Shown piece after piece: positions 43,663 through 53,123 of a stretch of DNA of 64,000 bases. Source of the DNA: Selenomonadales bacterium (GTDB taxonomy: Bacteria > Bacillota > Clostridia > Christensenellales > QALW01); NCBI GenBank assembly GCA_003150515.1, contig QALW01000021.1, positions 62,001-126,000 of the forward strand, written 5' to 3'. The first letter of the stretch is position 1. Each line of letters opens with the position of its first letter. The notes under the pieces are model-generated. The model was not told where the DNA came from, searched no databases, and worked only from the letters and a program-made list of their open reading frames with translations. A program made the position numbers and the translations under genes.

Positions 43663-45283
43663 TTATATCATTGCTCCCATCTAAAAGAGAAATTATTTCT
43701 TTAAGCTTTTCCCCGTTTATATTATATACCCGTGAAAGCTCATCAAGATTAAAATTTTCGTCATGCTCCCGGCAAAGCATAATTTCAAGAGCCGCGTTTA
43801 TTTGGTTTATATCTTTAATCGGTCTGCTCCGCATGAGCTTATATAACACAGCTATATTCATGCGTATTTCGCTCTCGCTGTACCTGGAGGTGATACGTCC
43901 TGAAACGGTAAAAAGCATAGGCGAGCCATAAAGCTTTCTGAAAATTTCGCCGCTTATAATTTCTCCGCCGTTATTCACTGGCAGAGCGCTTAAATCCAGG
44001 CCGGCGGCCGCCAAAGCGTCCAAAATGCTCTTTTTCCGAATGACGTCTATTTTCTCCCCGCAAAGGCATTTGGAGAGCAGGCTTAAAATTCCCCTTTCAT
44101 TCAGGGGCAGCGCGGCAATTAATCGTTCCAGCCATTCAGACGGCGCATAAAGCGCTCCGTATCTGATTAAATCCAGCGAGCTCTCAGAAAGAGAGGAATT
44201 TTCCATAGCCTCCAGCAGGCGCTCATCCCATTCATCCTGCATGCCGGGCGGAAGCGCGTAAAGATAGGAAAGCGTCTCCGGCCGGGCGGCCTGAGAAAGC
44301 ATTTCCCTGAAACCCGCGGCTTCAGGGCTTCCCCCGTCCAAAAGATACAGCCTCCCAAACATTTCAAACGCGCCCTTAATATCATGATTATTAAAATAGG
44401 CCGCGCCTAGTGCGTAAACAAGCTGTATATTATACGAATCTTCATTATATAAATTAAATAAAACCCTGAGCGCAAGGGCATGGTTATTTGCCCAGTCAAA
44501 AAAACGGAAGAGCAAATCCAATTCCCTGGAATAGCATTCGTTCAGAGCCGCTATAAGGCTTTCAAAATACTCCTCTCGCACTGAATCAGCAAGCTGAACG
44601 GACGCAATATAGCCGTATACCATGGCAAGAACCGAGCCGGCGTCCAAATTAAGCAGCTTATAGGCATAATCAATCAGCAGTTCCCATTCGTTCTGATAAT
44701 AAAGCACGAGAATCATTGTTTCAAGCGAGGGCACCGTCTCTCCGTATTTTTCGGTGTACTGCCTGAGCAATTCCAGAGACATGCGCTCGCCGCCCTGAGC
44801 GACGGACATTACGCGGGCCTGTTCGAGCATCTTCTCTCCTTCAAAATAATCCTCGTCCATATCTTCGGGCTCGTCCTCAAGCTCCTCGCCCGATTCGTTC
44901 AATTCGCTCAGATAATTATAAGCGTCCGCCGAATAAGGCCCGTCCGGGCTGATATGTATGCTGGCGCGCAGCAGTTTCGCGGCGGAAGCATAATCGCCCA
45001 GGCCTATATAAGCTTCGCCCATTATGTAGTAGAGTATGCCCTCCTGGCCCGGCTCCAATTCCAGAACGGAACCTGAAGCCGCATATTCAACGGCTTCGGC
45101 ATAGCGCCCCACCTCATTGAGCGCAAAGGCAAGGTCGGTTAAATAAAACGGATTATCCGGCTTTTTATTTACAGCCTCTTTAAGATAATAAACAGCATTA
45201 AGGTAATCGCCCGAATACGCGGCCTTGCTTCCCCGTTCGTACATCCTTTCAGCGCTGTTTTTTACGCTGACTATATCTCCCAT
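43646..45283 (-). CDS. TPR-repeat protein, unknown function
   Basis: A 545-residue acidic protein. The first 120 residues hold three clear TPR-like units (AAYSGDYLNAVYYLKEAVNKKPDN, LNEVGRYAEAVEYAASG, YIGLGDYASAAKLLRASIHISPDG), a Glu/Asp-rich spacer follows (about 125-145), and further helical repeats run to the end. It probably mediates protein-protein contacts. It lies 15 bases after hslO on the same strand and overlaps the next gene by 17 bases. Confidence 0.82.
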   Translation of the reverse strand: MGDIVSVKNSAERMYERGSKAAYSGDYLNAVYYLKEAVNKKPDNPFYLTDLAFALNEVGRYAEAVEYAASGSVLELEPGQEGILYYIMGEAYIGLGDYASAAKLLRASIHISPDGPYSADAYNYLSELNESGEELEDEPEDMDEDYFEGEKMLEQARVMSVAQGGERMSLELLRQYTEKYGETVPSLETMILVLYYQNEWELLIDYAYKLLNLDAGSVLAMVYGYIASVQLADSVREEYFESLIAALNECYSRELDLLFRFFDWANNHALALRVLFNLYNEDSYNIQLVYALGAAYFNNHDIKGAFEMFGRLYLLDGGSPEAAGFREMLSQAARPETLSYLYALPPGMQDEWDERLLEAMENSSLSESSLDLIRYGALYAPSEWLERLIAALPLNERGILSLLSKCLCGEKIDVIRKKSILDALAAAGLDLSALPVNNGGEIISGEIFRKLYGSPMLFTVSGRITSRYSESEIRMNIAVLYKLMRSRPIKDINQINAALEIMLCREHDENFNLDELSRVYNINGEKLKEIISLLDGSNDINEQTD

Positions 45284-45298
45284 ACTATCACCTAAATT

Positions 45299-46153
45299 TT
45301 AAACCAGCTCATCAGCTTTGAAAATATATTTATTCCCGCAGAACTGGCAGCACATTTCAATTTCATCCTGTTCGGCCAATTCCTCCCGGTCGGATTTGGG
45401 AAGAGCAAAAAGCGCCTCCAGCATGCGCTCGCGCGAACAATCGCAATAATAGGCCACCTGCTTTTCTTCTAACGAGCGGGCGCCTATTTCCCAGAAAGAA
45501 TCATGCAGAAATTCTTCCAGGCTCTGATAAAATTGAGCCAGTTCGCTCACGGGACGAAGCTGCGAAAGGGTTCTTTCTATCTGCTCCAGGGCGTCCTGGC
45601 TGCAGCCGGGCAAAGGAGTTATTAATATGCCTCCAGCAGAAACCACCTCGGCGCGCTCAAAGCCTACGCCCAGCAAAACTGCCGACGGCTGCTGTTCGCT
45701 TATAAGATAATATTTTGCTATATCCTCGGCGATTTCCCCCGAAACCAATTCGCTTACTCCCGCGTACGGCTCGCCCGAGCCCGAATCGCGCGCGACGGTC
45801 AGCGTTCCCCTTGAGCCCACCACGCCGCCCACGTTTAATTTTCCGTCCGCCCGAAAGCCCGCGCGAGCGCCGGGCTCGGCGGCATAGCCTTTTAGAACGC
45901 CGCCGCTGCCAGCGACTGCTATTATGCTGCCGGCAGGGCCGTCCCCCTTAAAGGTCAGGGAAAGCCTTTCTTTTTCTCCTTTTAGCCGGCCGCACATAAG
46001 CCTGGCTCCCATAAGCGCCCGGCCCAAAGCCGCGGTTACTTCAGGGGAGGCGTTATGTATTTCCCCCGCGCGGGCGACAGTATCCCTCGCGCTTATAATC
46101 TCTATGGCCGCCTGCCCGTCGCAGAGCAGTCCATGCAATATTCCGTCCTTCAT
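45299..46153 (-). CDS. hslO: Hsp33 redox-regulated chaperone
   Basis: A holdase activated by oxidation. The 284 residues include the N-terminal core and a C-terminal zinc module with Cys237, Cys239, Cys269 and Cys272 (CDC and CQFC), the classic Hsp33 pattern. It sits upstream of the TPR and helical protein genes, a link to protein quality control. Confidence 0.96.
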   Translation of the reverse strand: MKDGILHGLLCDGQAAIEIISARDTVARAGEIHNASPEVTAALGRALMGARLMCGRLKGEKERLSLTFKGDGPAGSIIAVAGSGGVLKGYAAEPGARAGFRADGKLNVGGVVGSRGTLTVARDSGSGEPYAGVSELVSGEIAEDIAKYYLISEQQPSAVLLGVGFERAEVVSAGGILITPLPGCSQDALEQIERTLSQLRPVSELAQFYQSLEEFLHDSFWEIGARSLEEKQVAYYCDCSRERMLEALFALPKSDREELAEQDEIEMCCQFCGNKYIFKADELV

Positions 46154-46179
46154 GTTTTCCTCTTTTTCTATAGAATCAG

Positions 46180-46908
46180 TTATTTATAAGCTATAAACAA
46201 CAATCTCTCGCTATTTTCTGCCGCCGGCCTGTCATTATAGCCGTCCCAGCATTCTATTCTGTTAAATCCGCTTTTTTTCAGCATTCCCCTTATTTCATCC
46301 CCAGAATAAGCTCTTTGAAAATGTCTTTCATCAAATCTTTCATATAAGCCATTCTCCTGCCTGACAAAAAACGTCAGTTCCATTTTGCACAGCCCGTCTT
46401 CATATTCGCTCTGCCAGAAATATGTAATATCCTCTCCGTCCTCGTAAAAGAGATTGCCCGGCAGCATTTCGGCCAGCTTATACGCGCCGCTTATATCAAA
46501 TGCCAGCGCGCCTCCTTCTTTTAAAAACTGATAAGCGCGGCTGAAAAAATTCTGCGCGTCCCCAGGCTGAATAAGATAATTTACTCCGTCGCATATGCAG
46601 GTTATAAGACTTACCGGCCTGTGCAGGCTGAAATTTGAGATATCGCCCTCTGTAAGCTGAGCTCTCTTGCCCTCCCGGCGCAAACGTTCGGAAGCAATTA
46701 AAAGCATTTCCTCAGATATATCCATGGCCGTCGCCTTTAAACCGTGCTTCAGCAGCTGTATTAAAGCGCTGCCCGTGCCGCAGGCGGCGTCAAACGCCTG
46801 GGAGCCTTCAGGAACAGAGGTTTTTTCTAATATAAAGGATATCCAATCGGCATAAGGAACATCCCTCATAAGCGCGTCATAAACGCTGGCAAAACCGGCG
46901 TACTGCAT
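46180..46908 (-). CDS. Class I SAM-dependent methyltransferase
   Basis: A 242-residue Rossmann-fold methyltransferase with the SAM motif FDAACGTGSALIQLL, acidic strand-2 loop TAMDISEEML, and CICDGVNYLI. The substrate is not clear. Its start codon overlaps the DUF624 stop (TAATG), so the genes are coupled. The closest general resemblance is to YqeM-like small-molecule methyltransferases. Confidence 0.9.
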   Translation of the reverse strand: MQYAGFASVYDALMRDVPYADWISFILEKTSVPEGSQAFDAACGTGSALIQLLKHGLKATAMDISEEMLLIASERLRREGKRAQLTEGDISNFSLHRPVSLITCICDGVNYLIQPGDAQNFFSRAYQFLKEGGALAFDISGAYKLAEMLPGNLFYEDGEDITYFWQSEYEDGLCKMELTFFVRQENGLYERFDERHFQRAYSGDEIRGMLKKSGFNRIECWDGYNDRPAAENSERLLFIAYK

Positions 46909-47822
46909 TATTTAACGCCCTTTCCGCTCTTTGCGCTTTTCCCATTCTTAACCCTTTGAGCGCTCTTAGGCTGTTGAGGCGCCATGCCCCGCCGCTGAGC
47001 GACATCGTCGTCTGTAAGATTCTTTCTGAATCTATCAAATACGCTGCCGCAGTAAATTGTCTTGGCCAGGAAAAACAAGCTGAAACCCATGACTAATATA
47101 ATAACTGATGAAATTTGATATATAAGAGCCATAACAATTATAACCGCCGCCATGCAAAGCAGGACCAATATATTCCGCGGCACCAGCATAAGCCCGAATA
47201 TGGCTGAGTTTTTAAGAATTTTGGTCAGCGGCAGATCATACGTCACCATAATAGGATAAATATATATGGACATCAAAAAATAAAGGAAAGCTATAAGGCT
47301 TATACCTGTTATGAATACATACCGCAGCCCTGAAGTTTGGTTCTCCACAAAATTATGAAACCAGAACCAAATTGCATATATGAGCACGCCCACCAGCAGA
47401 TTTACCATCAGGCCTTTTTTCCAGCTTCGCTTAAATTCCTTGAAGAAATCCCTGACCGGAGAAGCCTGCTCGCCCCAGGACCAGTTTCTGATAACGTAAT
47501 GCACTCCCGCCTTGGCCGGCCCAGCTATAGCATAAAGGGGTATGAACATAAGCAGGTAGGTGTTAAAAGCGCTTTTTAGCAGCTGTGCGTCTATACCATT
47601 ATTCAGAGAAACTTCCTGCACTATTGCAAAATAAGAAAACAGGCTAAAAATAATCAGAGGTAACAGAAATACCACATAAAGCAGATTGACCGTTATAAGG
47701 CCTGTAAATCTCATTTTTACAACGTCTACAAACAGGTCTAAACGATTTTTAGGCAAATCGGCAGGAGTAAAATCCTTTTTATCCGGCTTGCCGTTTATTA
47801 ATCTGTCAAATAATTTACCCAT
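46908..47822 (-). CDS. DUF624 (YesL-like) membrane protein
   Basis: A 304-residue protein with about five membrane helices (between residues 43 and 255), charged termini, a basic C-terminal tail (KSAKSGKG-type) and the RNWSWGEQASPVRDFFKEFKRSWKKG loop that is typical of DUF624. The role is unknown; relatives often accompany sugar ABC transporters, but none lies here. Confidence 0.8.
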   Translation of the reverse strand: MGKLFDRLINGKPDKKDFTPADLPKNRLDLFVDVVKMRFTGLITVNLLYVVFLLPLIIFSLFSYFAIVQEVSLNNGIDAQLLKSAFNTYLLMFIPLYAIAGPAKAGVHYVIRNWSWGEQASPVRDFFKEFKRSWKKGLMVNLLVGVLIYAIWFWFHNFVENQTSGLRYVFITGISLIAFLYFLMSIYIYPIMVTYDLPLTKILKNSAIFGLMLVPRNILVLLCMAAVIIVMALIYQISSVIILVMGFSLFFLAKTIYCGSVFDRFRKNLTDDDVAQRRGMAPQQPKSAQRVKNGKSAKSGKGVK

Positions 47823-47849
47823 TCTATGAAATACCGCCTCTCAGCAATT

Positions 47850-48986
47850 TTAATTTTCAACAATACGAATATACATTTCCAGCCCGTACATAAGCACGCT
47901 CTCGTCAAAATTAAACTGAGCGCTATGCAAGGATTCGCTTGGAGCGCAGCCCAGGAACATAAAAAGCGCGTCCCTCGCCAATTGATAAAAGGAAAAATCC
48001 TCCGCTATCATAAGAGGGGGCATTACTTCCAGCGCGTCCTTTTCAAGCAGGCTGGACGCATCCGCGGCAAGCGCCGAGGGATTGATAACGGCGGGATAGC
48101 GCACATGTTCTATGAATTCCGCCTGAGCTCCGCTGGAAGAAGCCGCGGCCGTTATCTTATCAATTATACTTTTTTTCAAAAAAGCGTATGTGTCCTCCTC
48201 AAAAGTGCGCATAGTGCATTCCATTAACGCTTCCCCGGCAATTATATTGCGTCTTGTGCCCGCCTCCAGCCTGCCTACTGTTATAAGCGCGCGCACATCA
48301 GGCGCAAGAGTACGCGTTAAAATATTCTGAATTGCCAGATAGCATTCAGAAGCAACCGCCAAAGCGTCTATTCCTTTATGGGGAGCGGCGCCGTGAGCCG
48401 TCCGGCCCGTTATTTTTATATCAAACTCGCAGGCTCCCGCCATAAGCGGGCCGGGAACAACCGCAATTTTGCCCGCTTCCAATTCGGGCATAAGATGAAA
48501 GCCATAAAGCCTGTCCACATGAGGGTTCTCCAAAGCGCCCGCCTCAATCATGCGCCCGGCTCCGCCGTTGCCCTCTTCGCCCGGCTGAAATATAAAGACT
48601 AAATTATATTTAAGGCATGAACGATGCTCAGAGCACCATTTAGCAAAGCCCATAAGCAGAGCCATATGCCCGTCATGCCCGCAGGCATGCATAATCCCGG
48701 CGCGCTTTGAAACATAGGGAAGATTGGTCTCTTCCTTTATGCAAAGCGCGTCCATATCCGCCCTGAAGCCCAGAGTCTCCAAAGCGCCGGGAACCAGCAG
48801 AACCCCCCTCACGCCTGTTTGGGCCATAGGCTGAATATAATCCAGCTTAAGCCCGTTTAAAAATTCTATAATAAACGCCTGAGTATCATATTCGCAATCG
48901 CTTAATTCAGGCTGAATATGAAGCTGTCTGCGCAATGAGCGCATTAGCTCTTCATAACCGGATAAATTCTTGCGTACCTTTACCAT
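47850..48986 (-). CDS. M20 family amidohydrolase (aminoacylase/hippurate hydrolase-like)
   Basis: A dinuclear metallohydrolase, 378 residues, of the amidohydrolase (M20D) group that removes acyl groups from amino acids or related compounds. Visible sites are GFRADMDAL, MHACGHDGHMA, QPGEEGNGG with its catalytic Glu, and the C-terminal EDFSFY. The dimerisation domain lies about residues 180-290. A GGGAG site precedes the start. It lies 27 bases before the DUF624 gene in the same direction. Confidence 0.93.
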   Translation of the reverse strand: MVKVRKNLSGYEELMRSLRRQLHIQPELSDCEYDTQAFIIEFLNGLKLDYIQPMAQTGVRGVLLVPGALETLGFRADMDALCIKEETNLPYVSKRAGIMHACGHDGHMALLMGFAKWCSEHRSCLKYNLVFIFQPGEEGNGGAGRMIEAGALENPHVDRLYGFHLMPELEAGKIAVVPGPLMAGACEFDIKITGRTAHGAAPHKGIDALAVASECYLAIQNILTRTLAPDVRALITVGRLEAGTRRNIIAGEALMECTMRTFEEDTYAFLKKSIIDKITAAASSSGAQAEFIEHVRYPAVINPSALAADASSLLEKDALEVMPPLMIAEDFSFYQLARDALFMFLGCAPSESLHSAQFNFDESVLMYGLEMYIRIVEN

Positions 48987-49077
48987 TTTTCACTCCCGAA
49001 TATTTCATTGCCCGTATTATGTTATTTTAACTTATTTCGCAGAAAAGAGCAATTAAAATCTATCATTTCCCCTCCGC

Positions 49078-49734
49078 TTAATCTCCATCCGGAATAAGGT
49101 TGAGCATTTTATCCGTTTCATCTACGTTTACATAATTATTAGGCACTGTTCCTACTATTATTGTCTCTGAAACAGTAATCTGCGTGCTGACCGTAACCGA
49201 AGCGCTCGCCGTGGGCAATATTATTATAACCTCAGTATTAATAACCAGCACTATTTTATGACGCGTCTGATTGATTCCGGCCGCCGCGAATTCGCTTTTA
49301 TACTGAGTGCTCACGTTGCCCGCGGGCTGTATGCGCACATTGACCATCGGTCCCGCGCCCGAAAAGAGATCGCTGCCTAAAACTGAACCCAGGGGAATGG
49401 ATATATCGTGCTCGTCCGCCTTTTCCAATTCCTCCTGAATAGCCAGGGACGCGTTATAAGCTATACCGTTCATTCTTATTGAATCGGCGGAAAGATATGT
49501 AACGTGACCGTCGTCGTCTGTAGTAAGAGTTACTAAATCAGAATATTCCGAAGAACGGCTCATAACGCCCAGCACGCATTCATTGGCTAACTGAGAAATT
49601 TTCTCTTTTACCTCAGCGCTGGCCACATTCATTAACAGAGGAGAAACCTGACGGTCTACGACAAAAAATATTACGGCTATCACTAAAATGAGCGCGCCAA
49701 TAATAATGCCCGTCCTTTTCAGCCTGCGTTTCAT
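49078..49734 (-). CDS. yunB: Sporulation protein YunB
   Basis: A 218-residue membrane-anchored protein of the YunB family, expressed in the mother cell during sporulation in Bacillus. One N-terminal membrane helix (about residues 9-28) precedes an extracytoplasmic domain that includes the PLGSVLGSDLFSGAGP block and a strand-rich C-terminus (residues 160-205). The ATG at 49734 has an AGGAGGT site 6-7 bases away; the longer frame begins with TTG. It is divergent from the PBP gene. Confidence 0.93.
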   Translation of the reverse strand: MKRRLKRTGIIIGALILVIAVIFFVVDRQVSPLLMNVASAEVKEKISQLANECVLGVMSRSSEYSDLVTLTTDDDGHVTYLSADSIRMNGIAYNASLAIQEELEKADEHDISIPLGSVLGSDLFSGAGPMVNVRIQPAGNVSTQYKSEFAAAGINQTRHKIVLVINTEVIIILPTASASVTVSTQITVSETIIVGTVPNNYVNVDETDKMLNLIPDGD

Positions 49735-49801
49735 AAGCAAACCTCCTGTTTCGCATTTATGAACAATAAGAGAATTTTTTTGGCTTTTAACCTATGAAAG
49801 A

Positions 49802-49831
49802 TTGTGATATACTATTATTGTATGCTATAAT
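49802..49831 (+). promoter_or_regulatory. Promoter of the class A PBP gene
   Basis: TTGTGA (49802-49807), 18-base spacer, TATAAT (49826-49831), about 40 bases before the start codon at 49871. Confidence 0.6.
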
Positions 49832-49870
49832 GACTATAAACTTTAATCCCTAAAAGGAGAGAATACGCGC

Positions 49871-52800
49871 ATGCCTCGAAAAAAAGGCGGTTCAAATAGA
49901 TACCCCCATTTAAACAAAAGCAACGGGCAGAATGAATTTGAATATCAGCCCGGCCAGGACGCTTTTATAGACGACTCCATTTCCGAAACGGAAGAGGAGA
50001 TTTATATTGAGCATAATCTCCCCCATTCGGCCGCGTCCAAAAAAAGCAAAGAGCAGTCTTCTATTATAGCAGAACGCGAAATCCCGGATGAAGTGCCTGT
50101 CGACGCTCAAAAGATCACCATACGTCCCCATAATGCTCAGGAGGCCCCAAACAGCATTTATATTCAGGATGAAGAAGGCGAATCATTCATCCCCGAGCAG
50201 CCCGATTTCGGCTCCTCGGCTGAAAACAAGCCAAAAGGCTTAAGGCGGAGCAGCAAAAAGAATACTGAGAAAAAAGAAAAAAACGGGCGTTCCGGAGAAG
50301 AAATATCCATAGGAGATCTCTTTACCAAGCGCACAAAGCCCCGCAATTATTTTATAAATCTTATATTCAAGACATGCAAATATTTTGTAATTCTGCTTCT
50401 CGTATGCGGTTTCAGCGGCCTCGGAGCCGTGCTTGGCCTGGCGAGAGCGTATGTGGAATCCCTGCCTGATATTGATTTTGGCAGCATAACCGATTTGGAT
50501 CAGACTACTTATATTTACGATATTAACGGCGAATTATTAACCAGCCGGTACGGCAGCGAAAACCGTGAATGGGCGGATATAGAAGAAATTCCCGAAATGC
50601 TGCAGAACGCATTTATAGCCATTGAGGACGTTCGTTTCCGCAGGCATATAGGCGTGGATTTCAAACGGCTTATAGGTTCGTTTATATTGAATATGTCCAG
50701 CGATTCCATTCAGGGGGGAAGCACTATAACCCAGCAGCTGATTAAAAACACCCTCCTTTCCACTGAGCAGACCTATAAGCGAAAAATAAGAGAAGCTTAT
50801 TTAGCCATACAGCTTGAAGAGGAATATTCAAAGGACGAAATTCTTGAAGCATATCTTAATACAATCCCTCTCGGGGGCAGCGTGTACGGCGTAAAAACTG
50901 CGGCTATGGATTATTTCGGCAAAGAGCTTTCAGAGCTTACGCTGAGAGAATGCGCCACTCTGGCCGGAATGACGCAGAATCCATCCAGATATAATCCCCG
51001 TTTAAATTACTACTCCCGCAACAAACCCGAGCAAACGGACAACCGAGCCAACAACGTTCTTAACGAAATGTACGAAAACGGCTTTATTACTCTGGCGGAA
51101 TATGACGCTGCCATAGCCGAGCAGCTTGTCGTATTGGAAGAATCCCCTCTGCAGGACCAGAACGAGATGCTGGCTTTCGTGGAATACTGCATATACGACG
51201 TTATAACTCAGCTTTTAAAGCAGGAGGGCCTGGAGGATACCAGCGCCAACAGAAGCGCAATGGAATCCAGAATCCGGACGGAAGGATATAATATCTATAC
51301 AACCATAGATCCGGAAAAGCAGAAAGCGGCCGAGCAGGCTGTATATAATTACAATAAATATCCCTCCATGCGCTACAGCGAGGACAAATACACCATCCAG
51401 GGACGCAATCCGGACGGCACTATAATAACCCTCGTGCAGCCCCAGGCCTCCTCGGTTGTAATAGATTACCGCACAGGCTATATAACGGCTATGGTAGGGG
51501 GCAGAACCGCGCCCGTCAATCAAAAGGAATATAACCGCGCCTATCAGTCCACCATGCCGGTAGGCTCCTCTATAAAACCCGTTACTGTTTATGGACCGGC
51601 GCTGGATTTAGGCAAATCGGCAGGCACCATTTATTACGACACGCGGGCGCCCATTGAAAACTGGGGCACGGACAAAGGCTATCCCTCCAATAACGGCGAA
51701 TCAGGCTATACAGGCTCGGTAACCATGCGCTACGCCATAGAAAAATCTCTTAATACCACAGCCGCGCAGGCGCTTATATACGACGTAGGAATAGATACGG
51801 CCGTAAGCTATTTAACCGCCATGAACATAAATCCGGATCATATCAACGCGGACGGACCAGGGCTGGCCCTTGGAACAAGCGGTCTTACTCCCCTGGAAAT
51901 GGCCACCTGCTTTGCAACCATCGCCAATATGGGAACGTATCTCCAGCCCATATCCTTCACTAAAATAACCGACAGCCAGGGAAATGTCATTTTAGACATG
52001 GTGGAAAAGCAGGAAACCAAGCAGATATATAAGCCTTCTTCCGCTTACCAGATTATAGATATGCTTTACAGCGCGCTGAACGGCGGCGGCTCTGCGCAGG
52101 GCGCGCTTATGAGCGGACAGACCGTATGCGGCAAGACGGGTACTAACAGCGATTACCGAGGCGTCTATTTTGCAGGTTTTACGGGATATTACGTTGCTTC
52201 GGTATGGATAGGCAGCGACGCTTACAAACCTCTTAAAAACGCGCAGGGCGGAACCTACGCCGCTCCTCTCTGGAAAGACATAATGGAGCCCCTGCACGAG
52301 GGATTGCCTAATAAAGCTGTAACTGAAGTCACCATGGAAGAATTGGGAATAGAAAAATTTAAATTCTGCAAATATTCCGGAAAGCTTGCAACCAGCGCCT
52401 GCCCTGAGACAGTAACCGATATAGGAGTAGCATCAGACGTGCTCGCCTCTCCGTGCGACTGCCATCGGTCTGTTAAAATATGTCTTGATACTAACTGTAT
52501 AGCCACGGACTATTGCCCCAACACCAAGACCATTACAGCGCTAATACCTCCTACTTCGGGACAGCTTGCCAATATATATTACAACTATCCCGAAATATAT
52601 AAAAAATATTATTCGGATAACGTATTGACTATAAATACTGAATGCTCCGTGCATACGGCGCAATGGCAGGGCGAACAGGAACTCAAGGAACAGCTTCATT
52701 TCAATGCGCAGAGGCTTATCCAACGAAGCGAGCAATATGCTCCGCAGGTGGAGGACGAGGCCGAATATCAGCAGCTTTTAGCATTGACCGAAGCGTTAAG

Positions 52801-52906
52801 GAGCGCATATAACAATTATAATACTGTAAGCTACGACTATTACAGAGCCCGATATAACGATCTATACAACCTCATTATATCCTTGGGCTTCCCATTGGAT
52901 TTCTGA
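49871..52906 (+). CDS. Class A penicillin-binding protein (1A family)
   Basis: A bifunctional peptidoglycan synthase, 1011 residues. A long charged cytoplasmic region (1-165) precedes one membrane helix (about 168-192). The glycosyltransferase (GT51) domain has EDVRFRRHIG with Glu252, GGSTITQQLIKN and RKIREAYLAIQLE. The transpeptidase has SSIK (near residue 565), SLN and KTGT (near 755). The C-terminal 200 residues are Cys-rich (CKYSGKL, CPNTKT), a trait of some Clostridia PBPs. It is a single-gene unit; a cloverleaf palindrome follows its stop. Confidence 0.95.
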   Translation: MPRKKGGSNRYPHLNKSNGQNEFEYQPGQDAFIDDSISETEEEIYIEHNLPHSAASKKSKEQSSIIAEREIPDEVPVDAQKITIRPHNAQEAPNSIYIQDEEGESFIPEQPDFGSSAENKPKGLRRSSKKNTEKKEKNGRSGEEISIGDLFTKRTKPRNYFINLIFKTCKYFVILLLVCGFSGLGAVLGLARAYVESLPDIDFGSITDLDQTTYIYDINGELLTSRYGSENREWADIEEIPEMLQNAFIAIEDVRFRRHIGVDFKRLIGSFILNMSSDSIQGGSTITQQLIKNTLLSTEQTYKRKIREAYLAIQLEEEYSKDEILEAYLNTIPLGGSVYGVKTAAMDYFGKELSELTLRECATLAGMTQNPSRYNPRLNYYSRNKPEQTDNRANNVLNEMYENGFITLAEYDAAIAEQLVVLEESPLQDQNEMLAFVEYCIYDVITQLLKQEGLEDTSANRSAMESRIRTEGYNIYTTIDPEKQKAAEQAVYNYNKYPSMRYSEDKYTIQGRNPDGTIITLVQPQASSVVIDYRTGYITAMVGGRTAPVNQKEYNRAYQSTMPVGSSIKPVTVYGPALDLGKSAGTIYYDTRAPIENWGTDKGYPSNNGESGYTGSVTMRYAIEKSLNTTAAQALIYDVGIDTAVSYLTAMNINPDHINADGPGLALGTSGLTPLEMATCFATIANMGTYLQPISFTKITDSQGNVILDMVEKQETKQIYKPSSAYQIIDMLYSALNGGGSAQGALMSGQTVCGKTGTNSDYRGVYFAGFTGYYVASVWIGSDAYKPLKNAQGGTYAAPLWKDIMEPLHEGLPNKAVTEVTMEELGIEKFKFCKYSGKLATSACPETVTDIGVASDVLASPCDCHRSVKICLDTNCIATDYCPNTKTITALIPPTSGQLANIYYNYPEIYKKYYSDNVLTINTECSVHTAQWQGEQELKEQLHFNAQRLIQRSEQYAPQVEDEAEYQQLLALTEALRSAYNNYNTVSYDYYRARYNDLYNLIISLGFPLDF

Positions 52907-52912
52907 TATGAA

Positions 52913-53105
52913 AAACGCAAGCCGGGCATAAAGGCCTGGAATGGGGGCGGCGCGGAGCCCGGCTAAAGCCGGGCCCAGCTTCAAAAATTAAAAAGGAAGG
53001 CTTTTTGCCTTCCTTTTTAATTTTTGAAGTTTAATTTCGGCGCCTTATTGGCGCCGGAATCTCGCGCCGCCCCCATTTCCAGGCCTTTATGCCCGGCTTG
53101 CGTTT
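52913..53105. repeat. Cloverleaf palindrome between PBP and purD (element D)
   Basis: A 42-bp outer stem (52913-52954 with 53063-53105, one bulged base) encloses three hairpins: 52957-52974 (7 bp), 52979-53029 (23 bp perfect, T5 loop) and 53034-53060 (11 bp with one T-G pair). The inner end GGGGGCGGCGCGGA and the first hairpin match element B. The third hairpin resembles hairpin 1 of C3. It fills almost the whole gap between convergent genes. Confidence 0.95.
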
Positions 53106-53123
53106 GCAAAAAATCAATTTGCC

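Noticed and set aside
16406..53105. Insertion sequences or transposase genes next to the palindromes
   Set aside because: No transposase or REP-associated tyrosine transposase gene is present in the window, and no target-site duplications were evident by eye.
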